Shown here piece after piece: positions 1-12,300 of a stretch of 64,000 bases of DNA. How positions within the stretch are numbered: position 1 is the stretch's first letter; each line of letters starts with the position of its first letter. A program made the translations under genes and the position numbers. Under the pieces are notes generated by a model. The model was not told where the DNA came from. It worked only from the letters and a program-made list of their open reading frames with translations, and did no database searches. Location of the stretch: contig OU964934.1 of NCBI GenBank assembly GCA_918807975.1, forward strand, positions 12,772,001 to 12,836,000. The letters are read 5' to 3'. Source of the DNA: Aplidium turbinatum (lineage: Eukaryota; Chordata; Ascidiacea; Aplousobranchia; Polyclinidae).

Positions 1-199
1 TATGTTATATAACCAAACAATAGAAAAACGTTTTAATCCGAGTCGAAGTTACGTCCAGCAACAAGAAACTGAAGTAGAACAAACAGTTCCTTGACTAATG
101 CTTCAGTGACATGAACAATTGAACATGTAGTCACGGCATTCCGAGAAAGTGAACTATTATTACCAGACAACTTAAGCAAATTTAATTTGACAGACTGAC

Positions 200-309
200 C
201 TCGCCTTTACCAGGTCTGACATTTCTTTGCACATTTGTTTTCCTTTCAGCATTTTTTGAAACAAAATGCAAAATCCACTTTGAAAATTATGGTTGTCGGC
301 CCTGTCGCC
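200..309 (-). CDS. Gas7: Gas7 exon 8: F-BAR helix 1
   Basis: The acceptor is TTACTTGCAG and the donor GCGAG|GTCAGT. It holds 36 codons plus two bases. FQKMLKGKQMCKEMSDLVKA matches the first long F-BAR helix of Gas7. The next exon must begin in phase 2 and is not found in bases 1-199, so the gene continues off the window. Confidence 0.9.
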
Positions 310-3300
310 CTGCAAGTAAGATTTCAATTAACAGGCTACTTTCAACAGGTCTGGTGCTTGATTAGATGACTACACATGAAAAGCTTAGTGGCCAAATGGT
401 TATTGCTTTTGGCCCTAGTGCTGGTAGGTAAGGGTTCGATTACAGGTCGGGTCATACCAAAGACTTTAAAAACGGTACCGATAATCTTCTTCCTTGCATA
501 AATGCAGTGAAGATAAGTCGGGTAATAATGTGATGATATTACAAATATAATACAAAATTTAAAGTGAGCTCTGTCGCTAAAAGACTTTGACAGCTGTAAA
601 TCGACAACAAATACAGTAAACCAGAGTATTTAGTAGCATAACTATTTTTTATTAAAGGCAAGTATTCAACCATAAAAAAGTGTTTTCAGCTCATAATTGT
701 TTCTTGGTTTTAATAGGTTGATGCCGCTATTAAACAACTGCTCAACAATTTCGTCAGCCACAGCTATTATTGCATGAATAACATAAACAGCAACAAACAA
801 CTCACTTACCCAGAAGTAATCACAGTAACTAAACTTTCCCGGGTGCAGCAAGGTTTGTTCTTTAGCTCCCATTTCATCGGGGAAGGAGATGCCATTAACC
901 TGCAACAACTCTATACTGATTTTGGTGCTACCAATTAATAAAAAAAAACCTAGCTCATATCTGAACACAGTGAGGTAAGGCTATCTAACTTTTCAATGAC
1001 CAGAGATGAGGTGATTGCAACGGCAGTTTATTGAAAATCCATGGCTATTTTCCGATTGCCATTGCATGAAAAAGTTTTATCGATGACGAACGCCTTATGT
1101 CGAATAATGACAGAAATATGTTTGCCCGTTTGCCCAATAGCTCAGCGAAGAAACTCGGTTCCTCGAATGAAGGTACGGCAAGATCAAGCAATAACAAGTC
1201 AACCTTCGACGGGGCGTTTGAACAACGCTTACGCTTACAGCCAACACTTCAACAACAAGCAGAAACTTCACACTGCCAATCAGCAACCACGGGTGACCAA
1301 GTGTTATCACGGGTGACCAATGATGATCTAATTTTAGATGGTCGAATTCATGTGCACGCTGTTCACTTTTCTTTTGATCCGCAGTTGGTATAATTACCGT
1401 GAGGTAACCGGCAGTGGCATTGGTTGCAATGGTTCCGAGCCTGAGTCAGTGGTTTAATGCTAATGGGCCTGCCAACCATCACACACTGCACAGATCAGAA
1501 CTAGGGATGGTTAAAAACGTTTTGTTTTTAGTCGTCGATTTTTTTAATCGTTTTTTTTTACGTTTTATTTGGGTTTTTTTTCGTTATTTTATACTGTTTC
1601 AAATCGTTTCATACATTTTTTTAAGTAACAACTGTATTCATTTATCATAACAAAGAACTGCAAAAGAAAGAGTTGAATTATAGCTGCTGAATACCTTACT
1701 ATGGTCGCATGCTCAGCAAATGGTACCAATAATAATAATAATAATAATCGTGTTTTTATTTGAGATGAACCAATGAACCATCCAGCTTCAAGTGCTACCA
1801 ATGATGAGGATGAGAACTGTTTGGTCCCAGCGAGGTGATCACGTCAACAGTCAACCTCATTTGTTTGTTTATTTCTTTCCATGTATTTCTTTCATGCATA
1901 GCTTATTACGATGAGTATTATATGGAGTATTGTGTTGTTCTTTACAGTCTAATTGGTGGATCTACAGTCGAATCGACTGATTCAAGTTAACTCATAGATA
2001 AAAAAAAGGGAACAGCACCACACTAAATTGACCAATTCAAGTTCTTTCAATTTCAATTTAATAAACTTGAATTTGCCAATTTTAGTGTGATGAGCTCTAC
2101 TTTTTTAGATTACCTTATTACACTACGCATGCTTTTGGATCATTGGTGGTCAAAAGAAAACTCTAATGAAAAGTTTAGTGACAAAGCTGTATTTTAATGA
2201 CTTACAAATGTCTTGATTATTTCAGAACAATTAATTTAGAAAAGCAAAAGTAAAAATTTTGTTTCAACATTTTAATTTTTGGCAGATTTTTGGTGCAAAA
2301 AAACGATCGTTATTTTGTTTTTCTTTTTAATAAAAAAACATGTTTTTCAAAATAAAGAAACGAGAACAAAAAAAAAACGATTCACATCTCTAATCAGAAC
2401 ACGGAATGTCAACCAAAATTCTGTTGTTTGCAGCAAGCATTTACACAAATTGAATCGTGCCTCACAATTGCGTAACACAATGTTGACTAATCACACATGC
2501 AAAGCCACATAAATTTGCTGTTAGTCTATCATTACGCAACAAATATGATTCTAGCAAGCAAATCTGTCTCCGTTACATCAACAACCGTTGAATCATTGTA
2601 AAAAAGGCAAAGTTTGCTATCTGCGATGTCGTTTTACTGCTTGCTGAATAGTTGTGTATTTTCATTCTGCAGCAAGTTTTGTAGTTAACCTATTTGTGAA
2701 GCAGATGCAAAGACAAAAGACGCAACTAATGCTTCAAGTCTCTAAAAAACGTGTAGTGAAAAATACATTTCTGGCACTGACGGATCATGTGCAGGCTGAA
2801 TTTGGTCAGAAGTCGTTTCTGCCATGTTACTTCATTGCGTGACGTTAAAACAACGCAAATGTTTTCGAAGTACGAAAACTGAGCGCTCAATGGGTGAGCA
2901 CAGCAAACAGAAAACACAACTGTTGCCAACTGTACTTTCCTTTCTGGCTACAAAATAACTACGTCACTTAGTATAGGTGTCATCAGTGCTAACGGGTTTG
3001 CCAGAGTGCCATGTATTGTATTTTGTTTTGCGCATTTCCACCCTCTTCAAATCAGCCGATGTGCGTACTCTTGTCATCATTTTATCCGCCTATCATCAAG
3101 GCGCCTATTCCCTTGATATGCTACACAGCTTGTGGATAAGAACTTCAGCTGCATGGAGACATGGGCCCAGGAATGGAACGAGCTGCCACATATCCCTCCC
3201 CAGTTGAACCGCCCCGACAGCTCAATTGGTTAGCGCGTCACTTCTGGAACGAAGAAACTTCAAGATCAACAGCAGCGCTGGTTCGACTCTCGGGGTGTGC

Positions 3301-6300
3301 GCTTGAGCAACGCACGTTAAGGACTGCTCTCCATTCAGCGGCATCTAATGGATGGAATAATTCCTCAGCTACAAGACTTCAACAATCGGAAACTTCAATC
3401 TGTCAATCTCGGTGACCGGGCCTGCGTCAGTGATTCAAAGCCTCTACAAGTATGCGAAACTGCCAGGATTAAGCTCTGCAAGAAGCTTTCCCAGTCCGAG
3501 GATAAAGATTTAATCAATCAATCAATCAATCAATCAGTTTTCAGTTATACCAGCACTCTCCACCCCTCCTGGAGCAGACCTCTCAAGAAAGGCATGGGTC
3601 ACATTGAACAGGATCAGATGTGACGTTGGCTGCACTGGAGCTAATTTGTTTAGGTGGGGGTTGCACAATACGCCGATATGTGTCTGCGGAGCGGTAGAAC
3701 AAACAATGCAACACATACTCCATGAATGTTCCATCTTACGGCCCCCAAGTGGAATCATTGGTATTCGACAACTGGACCCAACTACCGTATCATGGCTGCA
3801 CGAGGAGGCATTGCCAATCTAAGCTACTACAAGTCAAACGAGCGAAGAAGATCATTTTATCGTATTTTTACTGAATTAATTCATATCAAGTAGGCCTACG
3901 CGTGTAGTTGTCATACAATTAAAAAAATGCTGATAAGTGGCAAAATAAAAATCTGCTTTTCAAGCAGGAAATGAAAAGGCGGATTTGTAAATTTTCATTA
4001 AAGAAAGACTATGTCTATTGCAATTTGTACCTCGCATAATTACACTTTTGCTGAGGCCAAAAACACTTCATGTAACTTCTCAATCAGTAAATAAGTGCTC
4101 TTTTACATTTAATGTTTAAAAGTATTTGATTCGCTGGCTGGGATGGTATGTTTTCAAAGGTTTAGACTGAAGTGCACATATTAATTACTTCCTATAGCAT
4201 ACTATTTTTTTCCGATCATTTTTACACTATACCTTATCATCTGCTGGGTTTCCAATAAAACTGGTAGAATAGCTCGTAGGCCCAGGGACAAAGCAAAAAT
4301 GTCTATCAACAATCGATGGCGTTGTCTCTTGAACAAGGGGCTTTGCACAGATGGCGTTGGCTCAAGTGTTATGCTGTAGCTATGCAGTACATCAATGCGC
4401 TTTGGAAATTGAATGTTGAGCCATTTTGTTACATTTTTAACAAAATATTCAACAAACCTTAAACCACGATTTCCTTTTCTCGTTGTTTTTTTTTTGAGTA
4501 CTTGCTTGGAACATATTAGCCCTTAGTCGGCTGCATAGCCGAGTGGTGAGAACCCTGGAACGGCAATCGAAAGGGCGCCGGTTCGACACCGCTCAAGTGC
4601 ATGTAGCTGTGTCTGTAGCAGGACACTTAAAGGCATGCCCTGAAGGTGGACACGAAGATTGGCTTCCTTGTCTTCCCGTCCACTTAATCTAAATCTTCAA
4701 CCACCGGGTGTAAGCCTGGATACGACAAACAAAAAAGCCCTTGTCAAGCGTCTAAATAGCTGATATTCATACAGTTACCATCTCCGCTTGAAGCAGATTG
4801 CGCATTAACATGGATTATCTGTTACCATGAGTCACGGTTTTGAACTACTGTAGCTCGCCCAGTGTCGCAAAGTTGAGTTTAGCCTATGCCTGGATGTAGT
4901 CATGCCACCGTTTTGGTTGTCTGCAAGGTTTTCCTATTTCCATTGGCTTTACCTTCAATGCAGATTTTGCTGACTCCTTAATTTGATCTTTTGGTATGAC
5001 TACTTGAATACACAATGGCAGAACTTCTGATTTTATTGTTGCTGCAATTGGATGTGGCTTTATCATGTTTAATAGGTGAGTTTTTTTTCTATTGTTTTTG
5101 ACAACTTATTTACGCATTCTAGACTGTAGAAGTGTAGAGCACGGCTGGTATAACGTAAGTGCTGAAATGTTTTGATTTTAGTTACAGATTCATTAAATGA
5201 AATTAGAAATACAAAGAGCAAACTAAGCATTTCCAACTGAAACTTGGACTCCCTCCTGTTTGTTTTCAAATGTTCTATAGTCCACAAGTTCATTTGTTTG
5301 CACGACGCGAACTGTAGGTTGGTATGTTCACGCGAGATGTGGCCACGAGAGTCAAGAAGCACTTACAATAAATTTAGCTAATCCACATATAAAAGTGCTT
5401 TAAAGACCATATGCTTGAATGTTAATCATGCTTAGGCAATAAACCGTCCTTACATTCTTTTAAAATTACACTTCAGCGTTCTCCGGAACTCGACACTAAA
5501 ATTCACGAGGCTATTGTTCATCAAACCCTGCAATCCTCGGCTCAATGGACAGTTGTTTGCCAGAGGTGTCTCGTATCTGCTCAACGTCTTTAACTGAATT
5601 GTCATGTGATGTGTTTTTCTTCGTGTAATCAAAACGTAACGTAACTGTTTTTTTGCATTTCTTATTTTATTGCATGTATCCCATGTGTTTATCAGTTGTT
5701 TGATGCTTGATAAGGGTGAACATGAATGCAATATAGCCGAAAACGTTCGCAATTTCTAGTTTATTTTTATATATTGTGCCTCTCAGTGTCCTATGTTGCA
5801 CACATGCAAATGCAGAGTAAACTTTTGGGGAGTAAGATGAATATTTGTGAAGAAACTGAAACAAAAATACTTTTTGATTGACTCTTCATAGCCTAATGCT
5901 GCAAATTGGCAACAAGTTTTACCCTAAATCGTTTGTATTGGTTGAACAACAGTTACTACACTTTTTCGAAAAAAAAATCTTAAAATTTAAATTTGTGTCG
6001 GGAGCTAGGTACTTAAATTGTGTGACTTGGTTTTATCTATTTTTTTTGTGTCTCACAATGATGACATACTGCTTTGACAAGTCACTTGTGTAATCATGCT
6101 GCTGATTGCAAGAGATGGTCAATGCAAAAAATGACCGCAGTCAAAGATTTTCAAATTTTTAGTGCACAGTAGACAATACATTCAAATAAAACAGCAGATT
6201 GTCGTTGGCCTAACCCCACGACTAGTTTCAATACTCTGTTGAACTTACCATTCTAATGCGCGGTTTGATAGCAAAGGTGACGCCATTGGAAGTTGCGTTG

Positions 6301-9300
6301 GACCTTGTTGATGCTCTGTTTGATCGAATAAGAACGGGAGATGATGGCTTCTCTGATGTGACCGGAAGTGATTTGCTGTGTGGCTTGGTCGGACTTAAAT
6401 CTCTTTGTTGATTGACTGGGGACTCCGGCTGTGAAATAATGTTTTGTTATATACTGTAATTGAGGAAAAGCCTATATGCATTATGCATGTATCATGCCTA
6501 CTTTAGATGAGGCCTAATTTGTCACATTTTGCAGGTTTTTACGGTCGTTACATGTCTGACTGAAATTTTCTATAAATACGACTTTTTCACTTTTTGCTTT
6601 CTTGGTAATAAAATAGGTTTTTATTGTTTTGGAGAGACAGTAAAAATAGAGAAAAGTAAGTTTAAAAACATTTAATCAGACTTGACAATCTGATTGAAAT
6701 TTTCTATGTCAAATCATCTTCCTTTTTTCAATCATTGTGATTGTTGAAACTTGTATGATGCAATCCTTAAAACCATTTGAATCAAACTGCATGAGATTGA
6801 ATATACAAAACGGAAGAACTGTTTTGAACAGTTTATATTTTTCAACATTTTTGGATACAAAAGAATATAATAAAATGTCTGGTTTAATCTTTTTTGAAAA
6901 TTGCATCCAAACCCCCACATCCCGAAAATTACTTTTCTGCAAGACTATATTCACACCGTAAATACAAATCACTTTATATTTACGTCTTTTTGTTTTTGGA
7001 ATTTAAAGTTTAAATATTTTTTCCTACTTGGCTAAAACGTGTTGCAAAATAGCCGCTAACAGATTTTCAGGGCTAGATAGCCTATACTCCGGGTAAAACA
7101 CAGTAAAGTTATTGTTACTATTTGTGCGCATGCGTAAAACCGTGAACTAAATAAGCTTAGAAACGTTTTGTATGAACAGGGCCGGATTAAGGCGGGGGCT
7201 GATGGGGCTGCAGCCCCAGGCCCACCAAGAAAATAGGCCCACCGATAACAACTTACTAAGAGCAACTGACATGCTTATTGTCAGGATCTAAAGAATAAAG
7301 GACGAGAATCATAGAACGAATGCTAACTGTGTAAACCAGTGGTTCTTACGGGTACGCCTCCCCAGGGGGCGTCAGCTAATTTCCAAGGGAGGTGCGAGAC
7401 CTAACGTGCTCTACAATAGCCCCGATAGCTCTACAATATCCGCCCCGATAGCTCAATTGGTTAGCGCGTTATTTCTGGAACGAAGAAACTTCAAGATCAA
7501 GCGGCGCTGGTTCGACTCTCGGGGTGTGCGCGTGAGCAACGCACGTTAAGGACTGCTCTCCATTCAGCGGCATCTAATAGATGGAATAGTTCCCTGGCAA
7601 CAACACTTCAACAATCGGAAACTTCACTCTGTCAATCTTGGTGACCGGGCCTGCGTCAGTGATTCAAAGCCTCTACAAGTATGCGAAACTGCCAGGATTA
7701 AGCTCTGCAAGAAGCTTTCCCAGTCCGAGGATAAAGATTCAATCAATCAATCAACTTAAAACCGTTAATTTAACTTAGTTATGGTCGTGCATAATGGAAC
7801 GGTTTCATAAAACTATTCAGGCGCTGCAGGATAGCAAAACTACTTTGAATAAGGTAACAAATTTTCTTCATGGTCTACATTACTTTGTTAAAACATTAAG
7901 ATCCCAATTTCAAGAATTCGAAGAAAGGGTAGAGTATTAAGTGTCTGTCATCATTATATTGAAGAAATTTCAAGAAAGAAGAGAAGAAAAGTATGCTTGG
8001 ATAGCGGAGGTGGATCTGAAGACACAACACTTAATCCATCGAGCAGATTCAAAGTAGACTCATATTTGCCAATCATTGCCCAAATTATTTTGTGAATGAA
8101 ATCCCGAATTGCAGCATATGATCGTCTTCAAATAAGATTTTCGTTTCTGGCGGAATTAAACACCATGTCTAACCGAAACATTGAAGAGAGTGCAAAAACA
8201 TTGCTTCGCAATTATCCAGATGACCTAGAAGAATTAGGCTACTGCTTGAAGAGATGATTCATTTTTCTGCACTGCTAAAACAACTCCATTTTAACATTGC
8301 AGATGACAACTCCATTTTAACGATGTAGGATAGAAATTCAAATGTTTAGATTTATTAATGAAAATGAGTTGATGTATGCATTTCCTAACGGAAGCCTATC
8401 TGTTGTAGCCTACTAAGAATGTATCTTTGTCTGATGATTTCTAATTGCTGAGGTGCTGAGCGCTCATTTTCAGTGCTTAAAAGAGTAAAGAATCAACTGC
8501 GTTCATCCATGGGCCAAAAAAGGTTGCATTCCAGAGTTGGTAATAACTTCATCGGTGTCTATTTTTTTCCAAAACTTTGTTTTCAATGCAGAGTAGAGCT
8601 AAGGAATGTAGGCTAAAGCTCTTTGCTTTGTCTAAATCCAGAAAACATGTCCTTTGAATGTGTTTAATAAGTAAATACTGTAGTTCGGGTATAATTTTTG
8701 TTATTTCATTTTAATTGTGATAGGTACAATGAAGGGAATGAAATATAGGCCTCAGATTACTATATAGCCCCAGGTTCATCAAAACCTTAATCCGGCCCTG
8801 TGTATGAATATCAATGAATAAAAACAGTCCGGTTTGGTAACCAGTAGAATTTATTTATAAAATGTTTGCCGCCGTAAATGTGACTTCTTTCGTATTCTTA
8901 TTCTAATAGCTTCAGTTTGAAGAAAATCTTAAATTTTTTTCATTGTATCCGAAAATCAAGACTAAAGTTAAATTTGAAATTAAGAACCCTCTTTCTCTAA
9001 TTTAATGTGATTGGTAAAATTGACGTTTCACCATTAGTAAATCAATGATTAAAAATACTGTAGAAAAATTCACAGGTAAGCCATGTTCAACTAAAAGTCT
9101 GGCGCGAAAAATTGTTGGAAATTTGGAGTAGCCTATATGGCGATGAGTTTGCTTTCATACCCACACAATGCCACACGCGTAGGCTACCATTGAGGGTACG
9201 CGTACCCCACTTGATAAATCTATGATTTAGTTTATAAATGCAAAACACAAGCAACTCTCTAGTGCACAGATTCTGTGGCCTACGTAAGTCAATTTCTTAT

Positions 9301-12300
9301 TCTAGGTGAAACATAGTAAATTTAATTGCAGGTCAATCCTTTTTTACAATCATTCAATCTCTGCAGACAATCAACGAAAATAGAATTGCTTTGCTGGATA
9401 GAAATATTAAAGATTAGGTTGTTATTTAATATCCGAAGCTATACCAGCAACAGTTCAACACGGCGGACATCGTGAGCGGGCCAGACAACCATAGTTGGCG
9501 CAGTCTCAGTTCTATGTACATAATTGGCCAAAATGAGATTTGCGTGACACAGAGGACATTGTTGGATTTGTGCACATTTTAGAAAACAAGAATTCACATT
9601 CATGTTATTTGGAGTCATTGCAAACGTCGCAGAATAAGTTATGTATGCCTTATCACATGATCGTTTGATAGTTGTGGCAGAATTTGTTAAAGTTTAGTTC
9701 ATTAAACGTTACGTTGAAACTACAAAAAACTAACACTTGCCAGTTGCATGTGTTGCTGAGTACATACAGCCTAATCCACTCTCTATTACTTAACTAGCTC
9801 TAACGAACTTTTAAACCGCAGTATATATTTTTTTGGAATTTTTAATTAAATCACTTACCAAGGTAACAGAGTGCAATTGTCCAACATTTTTTGTAAGTGG
9901 TAAAGAAAAATGCATTTTTGCGTTGGCTGAAGCTAAAAAAAAAACAAAAAAAACGCGTTAAAACCAGCCTAAACCAGTCAGTAATTAAATTGCTGTAACA
10001 GAAAAAACATCATATCAAACGTTAATGATCTCAAAAACAGGCAGAAGGTTTGGGCGTTAAATATACCAACCAGAAAGCCACTTTGCCAACACACAAGCCA
10101 AAAATACAAACGTAAATATTGGTGACACATGATAGTAATGTATGGTTTTATATAGCAGTGTAACAATGCAGATATTTGTTGTACTCAGCTTTATCTTACT
10201 TGATACTTCTCGAATAAGCTGTTACAATGCATTAGGTCTTTCACTGACGAATGTGTGCCTTTTCAACAACAAGAAAAAAAGAAAACACTACAGATCTTCG
10301 GTATTACTTAGACACCGTGGCCTACTCATAGAAAATGGATCAGTTTATTGCAGAAATGAAACAGCATATTTGTGAATCTTTTCCTACTTTAACCCTTTGG
10401 ACAAACACCATTGATATCAACACAGAAGTCACGCAAAAATTCAAATGCAAATGTGACTGTATTCGTAACGACTTCACGCATTATATTCATAAGCACTTCA
10501 GTAAAACATATTCCAAACACAATGGGGATGTTGGGTGAATTATAATTTAAGAAGTAACCTAAAAATAGACGGTAAAGTTGCAAGCACAATTTTATTTCAA
10601 GCTAGAACGTAAACCTGATGTTTACTAAGCTGGGAAGCTGGTTTCTTTTGTGCACAAATCTTTGGAGTGAACAATGGTGCTATGTCTAAGCTGAAGTTAC
10701 AACAAAGATATGAAAATATGACAGCAGCCTACTGCACCTGTGTTGTTGGTTGATGCATTTGCAGAAGTATCGTTTATTTCGTTTGAAACGTGATTGAGAG
10801 TGGATTCAAGTGACTTTGGTCGTTTCCAAGACGTTGCTACGATTGGAAAAGTGACGGTAACAAAATTACACCCATGAAACTTGCTGTTACAATTATTTAA
10901 ATTACATAAAGGTTTTACTATTTTGAAAAGCAAAATTACACGTATTAATTTGTTATGGATTCTGTTGATTATATTAGATCCATCACATTTGAGATAATGT
11001 AAATCTATTAAAATCAACATATGGTAATGTTAGAATAAACCATATGAAACATTCAGTAGCGTAGCCAGGAATTTTGAAAGGGGGGGGTTTTGACCACCCA
11101 ACGGCGGGGGGTCTGGGGGGCCTCCCCCAGAAAATTTTGAAAAATTACTTTGAATTTGGTGCATTCTGAGAGCACTTTCAACAAAAATGTGGGTACGAAT
11201 ATTCCTGTAAAATGGTGCTGTCCTGTAGCATAGCAAAAGGATAAGATCATGTTTTCTTCGGCATTTTTCGGAAAAAAAAGCTAAGTCTCTGTGTTTTCTT
11301 GTTGCTAATTCCTGGCTGAGATGTTGAATGTTTGGTATTGGCAAAACTCGCTCTTTTAATGCAATTTTGTTTAAAATTAGGCAATTTTTTTTAGACTGAA
11401 AGCATCATTCTCAATATCGTGACGTCACACGCGTGCCAAAGGGGGGGTTGTAACCCCCAAAACCCCCCCCCCCCCCCTTGGCTACGCCACTGGAAACATT
11501 TGACCTTTCATACAGTAATGATAAAATACAGTTTCTTCAATGATCCTTACCATAAGTTCGCATGTTCACATAATATGTTTCACCAGCCTCCGATGAAACT
11601 CTTTTCCACTTATCAGTATCTCTGGTAGTGGTATCTGCATCCTATACATAAAAACATTAAAATACGTACCGTACTCTACATGCATAATAAATATACAACT
11701 GCCTACAGTGAGGTTAGTATAAATAGTAGTGACTAAAAATAAAATTCTGTCCACAATCTGTAAAAACTTTGCAAAATATATCAGCTTTAGTGGATTTATC
11801 CTTTGAAAAAGGATCATAGACTTTAACTTTATCAGCAAACTAGCAATAGAACATACATGTATTGCATAGCCTAGTCATATCTGAACAACACGATTGATTT
11901 TTGTTTTTAAGTTGACTTAAAATTACCCACTCAAGCTGCACAATATTATTATATAAATTAGATTGCCATTTCACCTAATCAAACTAGCTGTTAACAACAA
12001 CAGAAGTTTATTGTAATTAAATGGAAAATTTTGTATCGGCAACATTCATTGCAGCTTTGAAACGCCTTTGATACTTAAAAACTTATTGTAAGAAGCTAAT
12101 ATTTCTTATTTTCTGAAAAGTTTTATTGAAAAAACACTTTAGGGCTTTGTTAAACAGTGGTGTGCGTTTTTCCTCCAGTGTGGCTACAATCTCAAAATAT
12201 CATCGAAAAAAATGAATTTTATCAAGAATAGTACAGTTCTGTTTGTTTTTATTTCTGACCATAACAACGAATAACAATCTATATCCCAAACATAGAAAAC

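Larger units (their letters stand above)
310..6248. other. Gas7 introns around exon 7
   Basis: The 310-809 intron shows no feature. The 900-6248 intron carries a degenerate SINE, a hAT MITE, a SINE, a LINE 3' end and a second SINE family, each listed separately. Nothing else is seen in 4738-6248. Confidence 0.7.

Noticed and set aside
4526-4600. Functional tRNA gene at 4526-4600
   Set aside because: A and B boxes are present but the acceptor and anticodon stems do not pair, and the sequence runs into a SINE body with an A-rich tail.
11030-11344. Recurrent 65-105-residue ORFs (FLGEAPQTPRRW-like) at 11030-11344, 48240-48557, 51725-51990 and 58231-58522, apparently a conserved small protein family
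   Set aside because: All lie in copies of one MITE, in two overlapping frames at once and on differing strands, with no start context. They are translations of a non-coding repeat.
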